This document shows, in pieces, positions 42,649-49,649 of a stretch of 49,649 nt of DNA. The notes below the pieces were generated by a model. The model saw nothing but the letters and a program-made list of their open reading frames with translations. It did no database searches and was not told where the DNA came from. The stretch comes from a bacterium (GTDB lineage: Bacteria; CSSED10-310; JAJRTK01): positions 1 to 49,649 of the forward strand of contig JAJRTK010000459.1 in NCBI GenBank assembly GCA_024278345.1, read 5' to 3'. A program made the position numbers and the translations under genes. Positions within the stretch are counted from its first letter, which is position 1. The number at the start of each line of letters is the position of its first letter.

Positions 42649-43758
42649 TTGGCGACGATGCCTCAGCTACTCAAAATACTGATCGAACGAGGGGCGACCG
42701 ATCTTCATCTCACGACAGGATCCCCGCCGCAAATTAGGATCGACGGAAGGCTGTACCCATTGGAGATGGATCCGCTCACCGCCAAGGAGACAAAGCAACT
42801 TGGCTACAGCGTGCTGACCGATGCCCAGAAGCACCAGTTCGAAGAAAACAAGGAGCTTGACTTCTCGTTCGGCGTCAGGAATCTTGCCCGCTTCCGGGCA
42901 AATATTTACAACCAGCGCGGTGCCACCGCTCTGGCAATTCGGACAATTCCTTACGAAATCCGCAGTTTTGAGCAACTTGGCCTCCCGAAGGTTATCGCGG
43001 AGTTCGCCCACTACCCCAAGGGGTTAGTCCTGGTTACTGGTCCCACGGGAAGCGGAAAATCGACGACACTGGCGGCGATCATAAATAAGATCAACGAGGA
43101 GAGACACGACCACATCGTCACCATCGAGGATCCTATCGAGTATCTCCACCAGCACAAGAACTGCGTGGTGAACCAAAGGGAAGTGGGATCCGATACGAAA
43201 AGCTTTGCTGCTGCCCTTCGCTCCGTCCTCAGGCAAGACCCGGACGTTATTCTGGTGGGCGAAATGCGAGATTTGGAGACGATCGAAATGGCGGTTCGGG
43301 CTTCAGAAACGGGTCACTTGACCTTCGCAACTCTCCACACCAATTCGTCAGCCGAAACGATCAACCGCATCATAGATGTCTTCCCAGCCAGCCAACAACC
43401 CCAGATTCGAGCCCAGCTTTCTTTCGTGCTCCAGGGAGTCGTTTGCCAATCGCTTCTTCCAAAGTTAGGAGGAAAAGGCCGAGTGTTGGCCATGGAAGTG
43501 ATGGTGCCAAACAATGCGATCCGGAACCTCATCCGCGAAGACAAAATCCACCAGATCTATTCTTCCATGCAAGCTGGGCAAGGAAAGACGGGGATGGTGA
43601 CCTTCAACCAATCGCTCTACGATCTGGCGGTCCGCCGGCAGATATCGATTCAAGAAGCTATGGCACGCTCCCACAAGCCAGAGGAGCTCGAGCAAATGTT
43701 CAACCGCCTCGACGGGGGAACGATGGCCCAGAGCAGCCCCTCGCGATCAAGAAGGTAG
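42649..43758 (+). CDS. pilT: Type IV pilus retraction ATPase PilT
   Basis: PilT powers pilus retraction and twitching motility. The N-terminal PAS-like domain (LLKILIERGATDLHLTTGSPP) is followed by Walker A GPTGSGKSTTLAA near residue 130, the Asp box TIEDPIEYLH, Walker B DVILVGEMRD, the His box GHLTFATLHTN, and the AIRNLIRE motif that is specific to PilT and required for retraction. The 369 aa match. I accept TTG 42649, 9 nt after GGAGGAG; the next ATG (42658) would be too far from that site. Confidence 0.97.
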   Translation: MATMPQLLKILIERGATDLHLTTGSPPQIRIDGRLYPLEMDPLTAKETKQLGYSVLTDAQKHQFEENKELDFSFGVRNLARFRANIYNQRGATALAIRTIPYEIRSFEQLGLPKVIAEFAHYPKGLVLVTGPTGSGKSTTLAAIINKINEERHDHIVTIEDPIEYLHQHKNCVVNQREVGSDTKSFAAALRSVLRQDPDVILVGEMRDLETIEMAVRASETGHLTFATLHTNSSAETINRIIDVFPASQQPQIRAQLSFVLQGVVCQSLLPKLGGKGRVLAMEVMVPNNAIRNLIREDKIHQIYSSMQAGQGKTGMVTFNQSLYDLAVRRQISIQEAMARSHKPEELEQMFNRLDGGTMAQSSPSRSRR

Positions 43759-43778
43759 TCTGGACAGGAGGGAAAAGT

Positions 43779-44990
43779 ATGGCGATCTATAAATGGAAAG
43801 GGAAAAACCGTGCAGGCAAGGAACAACAGGGTGAAATCGAAGCTGACAACGACGCCCAAGTACGAGAACACCTAGAAAATGCGGGTTTCTCCCAACTTAA
43901 GATCAAGAAAAAGCCTAAAGAATACGAGCTCGTCATCCCCGGCATTACCGGTGGAGTAAGCCTGAAGGACATCGTGGTTTTTACTCGGACTTTTTCGACG
44001 ATGGTCGATGCGGGTCTCCCTTTGATTCAGTGCCTTGAGATTCTGGGAGACCAGACTGAAAACCCATCCTTTGCCCGCACGATCAAGGACATCAAGGGCG
44101 ATGTAGAAGGCGGATCGACATTCGCGGATGCCCTTCGAAAGCACCCGAAGGTCTTCGACCGGCTCTACTGCAATATGATTGAAGCAGGAGAGACCGGAGG
44201 TATCCTCGACATCATCATGCAGCGGCTCTCAGTGTACATGGAAAAGAACATGGCCATCCGGCGAAAAGTCAAAGGTGCCATGATCTATCCGGCGGTGGTG
44301 GTCATGATTGCTCTGACCGTCGTGACCTTTCTAATGATCTACGTTATCCCCACATTCGCCGAGATCTTCGTCGGGCTTGGCACGACGCTGCCAGTTCCGA
44401 CCCAGATCATCATGGGCATCAGCGAGTGGATGCAGCACAATTTTATGACGATGTTCATTGGAGTCATCGTCATTGTCGTGGCCATCCGCCTTTTCTACAA
44501 AACGGAATTTGGCAAACGTCTATTGGATGGAATGATGCTCAAGGCCCCAGTCTTCGGGCCTCTTCTGCGAAAAGTCGCCGTGGCCCGTTTTACTCGAACT
44601 CTTGGGACACTGATCTCCTCGGGAGTGCCGATCCTGGATGGACTGGACATCACGGCACGAACCGCGGGAAACAAGGTGGTGGAAGAGGCAGTTCTTGAAA
44701 CCAGAGTTGCCATCTCGGAAGGCCGGTCCATTAGTGAGCCACTGTCGGAGACCGATGTTTTTCCTCCCATGGTGGTGCAAATGATTGCCATCGGCGAGCA
44801 GACAGGGGCCTTGGACTCAATGCTCAACAAGATCGCCGACTTTTACGATGATGAGGTGGATCAGGCGGTTTCCAACCTCACGCAGTTGATCGAGCCGATG
44901 ATGATCGTGGTTCTCGGTGTGATCATTGGCGGCATTGTCATCGCAATGTACCTGCCGATGTTCAAGCTCATTGGAGAACTCAACAAATAA
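43779..44990 (+). CDS. pilC: Type IV pilus inner membrane platform protein PilC
   Basis: PilC is the polytopic platform on which PilB and PilT act. ATG 43779 follows AGGAGGG, and the product begins MAIYKWKGKNRAGKEQQGEI, typical of the family. Two T2SSF domains are visible, each with the GSTFADAL or GRSISEPL type loop (about 120-160 and 325-360), and three transmembrane segments (about 168-190, 218-240, 375-398). The 403 aa are normal. The long track ORF starting at 43443 is an antisense-free extension into pilT and is not the real start. Confidence 0.97.
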   Translation: MAIYKWKGKNRAGKEQQGEIEADNDAQVREHLENAGFSQLKIKKKPKEYELVIPGITGGVSLKDIVVFTRTFSTMVDAGLPLIQCLEILGDQTENPSFARTIKDIKGDVEGGSTFADALRKHPKVFDRLYCNMIEAGETGGILDIIMQRLSVYMEKNMAIRRKVKGAMIYPAVVVMIALTVVTFLMIYVIPTFAEIFVGLGTTLPVPTQIIMGISEWMQHNFMTMFIGVIVIVVAIRLFYKTEFGKRLLDGMMLKAPVFGPLLRKVAVARFTRTLGTLISSGVPILDGLDITARTAGNKVVEEAVLETRVAISEGRSISEPLSETDVFPPMVVQMIAIGEQTGALDSMLNKIADFYDDEVDQAVSNLTQLIEPMMIVVLGVIIGGIVIAMYLPMFKLIGELNK

Positions 44991-45078
44991 GGCTCTGGGA
45001 AATGGTGAGGGTCCGGCGAGTTTTCCCCAAGGCTCGCCTTCCGTCCGGGGTCGCTGGACTCCCCCAAAAAGAGTAAGA

Positions 45079-46764
45079 ATGGAACCGCGATACGAGCTGC
45101 GATCCCGACTCCGGAGCCTCATGTTTATCCGAGCAGTTTTGGTAACCATTCTGCTTGGAACGACGACTCTACTTTACATCCGGACACAAGAAACGCCGAA
45201 CTTGGCGGCGTTTTGGCTTATCGCTCTCATCTATCTACTGACATTTTTCTATTCCCTTCTTCTGGACAAAGTCTCGAGACTCTCCCTCTTTGCTCTGCTG
45301 CAAATCCTGGGGGATCTCCTGCTGATCTCGGCGGTGCTGGTGCTGTCCGGGGGCACGGATAGTCCCATGTCCATCCTCTACTCGGTGAGCATCGTCACCG
45401 GGAGCATTCTCTTGGAAAAGCCCGGTGGCTATGCCACCGCCGCTCTGAGCTGTATTTTGCTGGGGTCTTTGGCACTCCTGGAATCGCAAGGAATGATCCC
45501 GGACGCGCAAATATACCCGTTCCCTCGGTACATTCTCTCTCTTAGTGATCGACTCTCGCAACTTTTTTCCAGTTTTTTCGGCTTCTTTATCATCGGTTCT
45601 CTCTCAGGGCATCTGGCAGAAAGACTTCGCAAAAGCAACGAGCTCTTGGAAGAGCGAAGCCAAAACCTCCTGGACCTGAAGCAGTTCCATTCCCTGGTTT
45701 TGCAGTCCATTGATTCGGGACTTGTCACCACGGATCTCCAAGGCAAAATCACGTCAGCAAACCGGGCTGCCCTGAACCTTGTGGGCTGTGATTTCCGGGG
45801 GCTAATGGGCAAGTCCATCGCCGATCTTTTTCCAGCATTGGGAAACGTGGAACTTGCCCCGTACCGGACCAAGCACCGGTTCTTCCAAGTCGTCCATTCC
45901 CTTCCAGATGGCAGGACTCGCCACATCGAGATAGCGCCAAGCTCCCTGGCCGATTCAACAGGGAAACTCGATGGCTCTATTCTCGTCCTCCGGGACGTCA
46001 CGGAACTTAAGAAGCTCGAAACCATAAAAAAGGAATGGGAGAAACTGTCGGCATTTGCAAAAATGGCGGCGACCATCGCCCATGAAATTCGCAATCCACT
46101 GGCATCGATGCGTGGCTCAATCGAGCTCCTCTCCCGGGAGCTCAAGCTGAGCGGCACGGAAAAGAGATTGATGGCCATAGTGTTGCGAGAATCCGACCGC
46201 CTCAATTGCCTGGTCAACGATTTTCTCAATGCACATCATTTGAAGCCTCCGAAACTCGAACTCGTCAACCTAGCCTATCAGGTCCAAGACATTCTTTTGA
46301 TATTGAGGAACGACGAATCCTGCCACAATATCGAGATCAAGATCGATCTCCATGCTCAGTCCATTCCGGTGCGTCTCGATGCCGGGCAGTTCAGGCAAGT
46401 CATGTGGAACTTGGTGCAAAACAGTGTGAGAGCCATGGCTTCCGGGGGCACTTTGACTATTTCGACTCGTCGCTGCCCGTGGCCACAGCGTTCAGGCCAC
46501 GAGGCGCATTCAGGGCGCGAGGCGATATGCTTGACGGTCCACGACAACGGACATGGGATCGATCCTGAAACCCTGATCAATTTGCTGGAACCTTCTTCCA
46601 GGAAATTCAAACGGTTATCGGGACTTGGCCTCTCGGTCATCCGAAGAATCGTCGCCGGTCATCAAGGGCACATCGAAATCGCCAGTGTACCTGGCCAGGA
46701 AACAGAGGTAAAGATCTTCTTTCCGCTCTCCAAGCTGTCTGAAAACGAAGCAACTGCCAAATGA
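45079..46764 (+). CDS. pilS: Sensor histidine kinase PilS
   Basis: PilS senses pilin or surface signals in the inner membrane and controls PilR. About six transmembrane segments occupy residues 15-175. A PAS domain follows (SLVLQSIDSGLVTTDLQGKI, about 200-310), then the HisKA dimerisation helix with phospho-accepting His in IAHEIRNPLASMRG (about 335), the N box NLVQNSVRAMASGG and G1 DNGHGIDPE, then G2 SGLGLSVIRRIVAGHQGHI. I chose ATG 45079 because it begins just before the first membrane helix; its ribosome-binding site (AAGAG) is weak. pilR follows after 491 bp that contain repeats. Confidence 0.93.
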   Translation: MEPRYELRSRLRSLMFIRAVLVTILLGTTTLLYIRTQETPNLAAFWLIALIYLLTFFYSLLLDKVSRLSLFALLQILGDLLLISAVLVLSGGTDSPMSILYSVSIVTGSILLEKPGGYATAALSCILLGSLALLESQGMIPDAQIYPFPRYILSLSDRLSQLFSSFFGFFIIGSLSGHLAERLRKSNELLEERSQNLLDLKQFHSLVLQSIDSGLVTTDLQGKITSANRAALNLVGCDFRGLMGKSIADLFPALGNVELAPYRTKHRFFQVVHSLPDGRTRHIEIAPSSLADSTGKLDGSILVLRDVTELKKLETIKKEWEKLSAFAKMAATIAHEIRNPLASMRGSIELLSRELKLSGTEKRLMAIVLRESDRLNCLVNDFLNAHHLKPPKLELVNLAYQVQDILLILRNDESCHNIEIKIDLHAQSIPVRLDAGQFRQVMWNLVQNSVRAMASGGTLTISTRRCPWPQRSGHEAHSGREAICLTVHDNGHGIDPETLINLLEPSSRKFKRLSGLGLSVIRRIVAGHQGHIEIASVPGQETEVKIFFPLSKLSENEATAK

Positions 46765-46850
46765 TACCGCAATAACGAGCATGATCCCGGCGACCACACG
46801 CCGGAAGATGAAAGTGAATGGCGCTGAGCGCCATAACCACGCCGTCGAAG

Positions 46851-46880
46851 ATGGATTCAACCATGTACTTTCATGGTAAG
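46851..46880 (+). repeat. Repeat family R3, unit 1 (30 bp)
   Basis: GATGGATTCAACCATGTACTTTCATGGTAA (30 bp, at about 46850-46879) contains the inverted repeat ACCATG(tacttt)CATGGT. A second, nearly identical unit starts at 46880 and is split by the MITE at 46892-47045. Confidence 0.7.
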
Positions 46881-46883
46881 ATG

Positions 46884-46891
46884 GATTTAAC
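46884..46891. repeat. Target-site duplication of MITE 1, left copy
   Basis: GATTTAAC directly precedes the left terminal inverted repeat and is repeated exactly at 47046-47053 after the right one. Confidence 0.85.
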
Positions 46892-47045
46892 GGAACCTAT
46901 CAGATCCGGTTTACAAGTCCACGCCCTACAGGAACCCACTGTTCAAGTGCGTGAATCCCGTCCGGCACGCCACCGGCAAGATGCCGGTGCCACCAGTGCG
47001 GCCCCGCAGAGTGTAAAGCAAAGACACGACAATTTGATAGGTGCC
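46892..47045 (+). mobile_element. MITE 1, 154 bp, terminal inverted repeats GGnACCTATCA, 8-bp target duplication
   Basis: The element starts GGAACCTATCAGATCCGG and ends TGATAGGTGCC, so the ends are inverted copies of GGnACCTATCA. It is flanked by GATTTAAC on both sides. The interior has a hairpin CACCGGC(aagat)GCCGGTG and no ORF of a transposase. A second copy of equal length is at 49163-49316, with about 20 mismatches by hand alignment and no gaps. It has split an R3 repeat unit. An 8-bp duplication is consistent with several insertion-sequence families; the driving transposase is not in the window. Confidence 0.9.
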
Positions 47046-47075
47046 GATTTAACCATGTACTTTCATGGTAAGGTG
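47046..47075 (+). repeat. Repeat family R3, remainder of unit 2
   Basis: GATTTAACCATGTACTTTCATGGTAA continues the unit interrupted by MITE 1. The first 8 bases are the right copy of the target duplication. Confidence 0.7.
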
Positions 47076-47255
47076 CCACAGCATCTGCCACAAGACTCCG
47101 TCGTGAGTGGTCCATGTGGAACAGGCCCTTTTTTTTTCTTCCGGGTTTCCCGTAGACTGGTGATGCTGCCGAGTATGCACGCCTATTCCAAGTGCTCAGG
47201 GTATTCTGACTGGCAAAGAGCGGTCCTTTCTTCTGGCTCACACACTGGATGTTCC

Positions 47256-48647
47256 ATGTCTAAGGCCACCCATTCCACCAAGCGTGTCCCGTCCATTCTG
47301 GTCGTGGACGACGAGCCAAGCATGCGTGAGTTCTTGAGCATTCTATTGGAAAAGGACGGCTATACGGTCCACACGGCGGCGGGAGGACGCCAGGCGCTGA
47401 GCCTTCTTGGGAAGCAAGCCATCGACCTCGTGATCACGGATATCCAAATGGAAGACATGGATGGCCTCGAGCTCATTGCTCAAGTCCAAGCCACGAATCC
47501 TCATTGTGGACTCCTGGCCATTACGGCTTATGGTTCGAGCCAGATTGGCCTCGACGCAATGAAGCTAGGCGCCTACGACTACGTCACCAAGCCGTTCCAG
47601 GTGGATGAGATCCGGATCATCGTCATCAAGGCATTGGAGAATATCAAGCTTCGTACAGGGAACGCGAACCTCAAGACCGAATTGGCCAGCCGCAGCCACC
47701 TTTACGACATTGTGGGAACGTCCGATGCGATGCAGCAAGTGTATCAGATCATCACTCGCGTGGCCGATCTGGACTCCACCGTCCTGCTGACAGGGGAGAG
47801 TGGAACAGGAAAAGAGCTCGTGGCTCGGGCGATCCATTTTTGGGGTCGGCGCCGTTCAGAACCGTTCGTGTCAGTCAATTGTGGGGCACTTCCCGAGACA
47901 CTGCTAGAAAGCGAACTCTTTGGGCATCAGAAAGGCGCGTTTACTGGTGCGTTCCGCCAAAAGCCAGGGCTCCTGGAAGCTGCGGACGGAGGCACTTTCT
48001 TTCTAGACGAGATCGGAGATACTCCACCTCTCATCCAAGTCAAACTTCTCCAAGCACTCCAAACGAAACGGTTCAAGCGAGTGGGTGGAGAAGCCGAATT
48101 ATCGGTGGATGTCCGCTTCATCGCGGCAACGAACAGAGATCTCCACAACTTGGTCCGGGAGGGACAGTTTCGAGAAGACCTTTACTACCGCCTCAACGTG
48201 ATCCCCGTTCATCTTGCTCCCTTGCGAGATCGCCGCGAAGACATCCCCCTCTTGGTGGGTCATTTTCTCAAGAGGTATGCCGAAAAGTGCAAGACCCACC
48301 CCAAAACTGTCTCCCCCACTGCGCTTGAAAGACTCCTCCGACATGACTGGCCCGGCAATGCCAGAGAATTGGAAAACACGATAGAAAGGGCCGTCGCCCT
48401 TACTGCTGGAGATGTCCTGGACATCCCGAGCCTCTCCCTTATCCACAACTCTCCACACGCGATGACGCTCCCCGTTCCAGAACTGGGCGACACTCCATTT
48501 AACCTCGAGGAATACTTGGCATCCATTGAGAAAAAGCTTATACGCCAAGCTCTTGAAAAGAGCTATGGCAAAAAGACCCAGGCCGCCAAGCTTCTTGGTC
48601 TCACTTTTCGGTCCCTTCGCTATCGGATCGAAAAGCTGGGAATCTAA
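47256..48647 (+). CDS. pilR: Sigma-54-dependent response regulator PilR
   Basis: PilR activates sigma-54 promoters such as that of pilin. The receiver has the acidic pair in VVDDEPSM, the phospho-acceptor Asp in DLVITDIQMEDMDG and the Lys in VTKPFQ. The AAA+ domain has Walker A GESGTGKE, the GAFTGAF motif that contacts sigma-54, and Walker B GGTFFLDEIGD. The C-terminal Fis-type helix-turn-helix is KKTQAAKLLGLTFRSLRYRI. The 463 aa match. I chose ATG 47256 because homology begins there (MSKATHSTKR); there is no good ribosome-binding site, and the frame upstream is repeat sequence. pilA, often next, is not found. Confidence 0.95.
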   Translation: MSKATHSTKRVPSILVVDDEPSMREFLSILLEKDGYTVHTAAGGRQALSLLGKQAIDLVITDIQMEDMDGLELIAQVQATNPHCGLLAITAYGSSQIGLDAMKLGAYDYVTKPFQVDEIRIIVIKALENIKLRTGNANLKTELASRSHLYDIVGTSDAMQQVYQIITRVADLDSTVLLTGESGTGKELVARAIHFWGRRRSEPFVSVNCGALPETLLESELFGHQKGAFTGAFRQKPGLLEAADGGTFFLDEIGDTPPLIQVKLLQALQTKRFKRVGGEAELSVDVRFIAATNRDLHNLVREGQFREDLYYRLNVIPVHLAPLRDRREDIPLLVGHFLKRYAEKCKTHPKTVSPTALERLLRHDWPGNARELENTIERAVALTAGDVLDIPSLSLIHNSPHAMTLPVPELGDTPFNLEEYLASIEKKLIRQALEKSYGKKTQAAKLLGLTFRSLRYRIEKLGI

Positions 48648-48668
48648 CAGGAATCCACGGAGACGACG

Positions 48669-49157
48669 ATGCATACACGAAACCTTCGATCCCAGCTCGC
48701 GGGCTGCGCCGGCAAAGCAGACTCCAAAGTGCCCGCCTACCTAAGCCTGTTGGTCCTGAGCGTCGGGCTTTATGTCGGCTGGCTCTACTTTGCGCCCTAT
48801 TGGAACCACAGGACGCTCCTTGATCACGTCAAGAACCAGGGTGTTCTCGATGCCTTCGTCAAGCGGCGCCCAAGCCCAGAGTCCGTAAGGAATAAGATTC
48901 TCAATGAAGTTCGGCGGCTAGGTATAGCGTTCGACCCCGAGCGGCACAAAGATTTCCTCCAGGTGACAAGAGTGTCCGGACTCACCTTCAAGATCGAGCT
49001 AAAATACCGCCAAACGATTACAGTACCAGGGTTCGAGCCCCAAACTTACGCCTACGAAATCATCTTTGACGGCAAAGACATCACCCGTGATATGACGAAG
49101 CTCCTTGGCGACAAGGAGGCCGCAGGCAAGGAGGATGACGAGGACGAGGATTTTTGA
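48669..49157 (+). CDS. Single-pass membrane protein downstream of pilR (162 aa)
   Basis: ATG 48669 has GGAGACGACG upstream and starts 21 nt after pilR. A hydrophobic helix occupies about residues 24-44 (YLSLLVLSVGLYVGWLYFAPY), followed by a soluble alpha/beta part (VRNKILNEVRRLGI, FKIELKYRQTITVPG, YAYEIIFDGKDITRD) and a highly acidic end (KEDDEDEDF). The layout resembles DUF4845-type small membrane proteins, but I am not certain. Its TGA lies inside the 8-bp target duplication (TGACGGAT) of MITE 2, so the insertion occurred exactly at the stop codon without changing the protein. It may be a pilus accessory gene by position only. Confidence 0.8.
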   Translation: MHTRNLRSQLAGCAGKADSKVPAYLSLLVLSVGLYVGWLYFAPYWNHRTLLDHVKNQGVLDAFVKRRPSPESVRNKILNEVRRLGIAFDPERHKDFLQVTRVSGLTFKIELKYRQTITVPGFEPQTYAYEIIFDGKDITRDMTKLLGDKEAAGKEDDEDEDF

Positions 49158-49162
49158 CGGAT
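49155..49162. repeat. Target-site duplication of MITE 2, left copy
   Basis: TGACGGAT precedes MITE 2 and is repeated exactly at 49317-49324. The first three bases are the stop codon of the preceding gene. Confidence 0.85.
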
Positions 49163-49316
49163 GGAACCTATCAGATCCGGTTGACAAGTCCACGCACGAA
49201 AGGAACCCACCGTTCAATTCCGTGAATCCCGTCCAGCCCGCCACCGGCAAGATGCCGGTGCCACCAAGGCGGCGCTGCGGAGTGTAAAGCAAAAACGCGG
49301 GGATTTGATAGGTCCC
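49163..49316 (+). mobile_element. MITE 2, 154 bp, terminal inverted repeats GGnACCTATCA, 8-bp target duplication
   Basis: It starts GGAACCTATCAGATCCGG and ends GGGGATTTGATAGGTCCC. The inverted termini match over about 16 bp with two mismatches (GGnACCTATCAnATCC). It is flanked by TGACGGAT on both sides. It has the same interior hairpin as MITE 1 (CACCGGC-aagat-GCCGGTG). Confidence 0.9.
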
Positions 49317-49324
49317 TGACGGAT

Positions 49325-49573
49325 CGGCTCCTCCACGGGATTCTCCCAGTTCGGTCACGAATCAGTTTCAACGAATGGGGCATCCCGGGAGGCTCCCTGG
49401 TAAGCCGACCCATTGACAGACCGAAAGATGACCAAAGCCCCACAAGAGTGATGAAACGGTAGTGTACGGCAGAGTCGATTGCTGGCAGAATAACGGGCTG
49501 AGGCGGAACATGCAGGAAGCAACCGTGAAGAGAAGAGCCTCCTTGTGGGTGGGACATCTTCAACGCATCGTGA
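49325..49573. other. Gene-free stretch after MITE 2
   Basis: No supported ORF, tRNA or strong hairpin was found in these bases. They end in the R2 copy at 49574. A pilin gene might have been expected here and is not present. Confidence 0.5.
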
Positions 49574-49649
49574 GGGTATCCACGCAAAGCGGGACAATGG
49601 GTCGCGGAAAAAAACTTGGCATCGGGCAGCGCCGCGCTCCGCTCGGCGG
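49574..49649 (+). repeat. Dispersed repeat family R2, copy 3 (cut by window end)
   Basis: GGGTATCCACGCAAAGCGGG, ACA, a variable middle, then CGGGCAGCGCCGCGCTCCGCTCGGCGG runs to the window edge. It is in the same orientation as copy 1. Confidence 0.75.

Larger units (their letters stand above)
46765..47255. other. pilS-pilR gap (491 bp) with tandem repeat, MITE and T-tract
   Basis: Besides the R3 repeat and the MITE, the region contains a run of nine T after gaacaggccc at about 47127-47140. The real pilR promoter is not evident; no sigma-54 consensus (TGGCAC-N5-TTGCT) was found. The long track ORF beginning at 46818 reads through this repeat and is not coding before 47256. Confidence 0.5.

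Noticed and set aside
46818-47255. N-terminal extension of PilR in the track ORF
   Set aside because: This part translates the R3 repeat and MITE 1; PilR homology begins at 47256.

Overview
The window is GC-rich chromosomal DNA from a Gram-negative bacterium, read from raw sequence only. Support for this comes from a full type IV pilus ATPase/platform/two-component cluster, TatA, periplasmic and lipoprotein signal peptides, an alpha-2-macroglobulin, and HslU. The order pilB-pilT-pilC-pilS-pilR and the rho-rpmE-prfA-prmC block resemble Deltaproteobacteria-like and neighbouring phyla. I cannot name a species or a phylum. Large secreted proteins, a bacterial wax-ester synthase homologue and many dispersed intergenic repeats suggest an environmental lineage.

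Layout. 1-342: 3' end of an IS1-type transposase. 781-1140 (minus): a one-piece tmRNA with tag ANEPELALAA and a downstream terminator. 1549-22618: a long plus-strand run of membrane and secreted proteins. It holds a small membrane protein, a 1507-aa protein with six lamin-tail modules, a 1046-aa surface protein with a Thr/Pro stalk, a 1797-aa protein built from roughly 100-aa beta modules, and a 1954-aa thioester alpha-2-macroglobulin. One DUF493 gene sits on the minus strand inside this run. 22831-24760: wax ester synthase/DGAT-like protein and a NUDIX hydrolase. 24827-27684: HEAT-repeat lipoprotein, TatA, a membrane-anchored helical protein and two tiny upstream ORFs. 28247-32971 (minus): the translation/transcription-termination block rho, rpmE, prfA, prmC and a pseudo-receiver/HATPase protein. 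33277-40462 (plus): folD (with an in-frame stop near its start), larB, a phospholipase-D-type nuclease, hslU, a fibronectin-III lipoprotein, dapB and panB. 40607-49157 (plus): pilB, pilT, pilC, pilS, pilR and a small membrane protein.

How genes work together. PrmC methylates the GGQ glutamine of the adjacent RF1, and tmRNA and RF1 both act when ribosomes reach the end of a message. PilB and PilT power extension and retraction through PilC, and PilS/PilR would control pilin transcription with sigma-54. The alpha-2-macroglobulin and its giant upstream partner are probably an envelope protease-trapping or surface-defence pair; this is inference.

The most notable non-coding discovery is a pair of 154-bp miniature inverted-repeat elements. 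Each has GGnACCTATCA ends and a perfect, different 8-bp target duplication. One is inserted in a tandem 30-bp repeat between pilS and pilR, and the other at the stop codon of the gene after pilR. At least three further dispersed repeat families, a 29-bp direct repeat straddling the rho stop codon, and the nonsense codon in folD are the other points worth checking.
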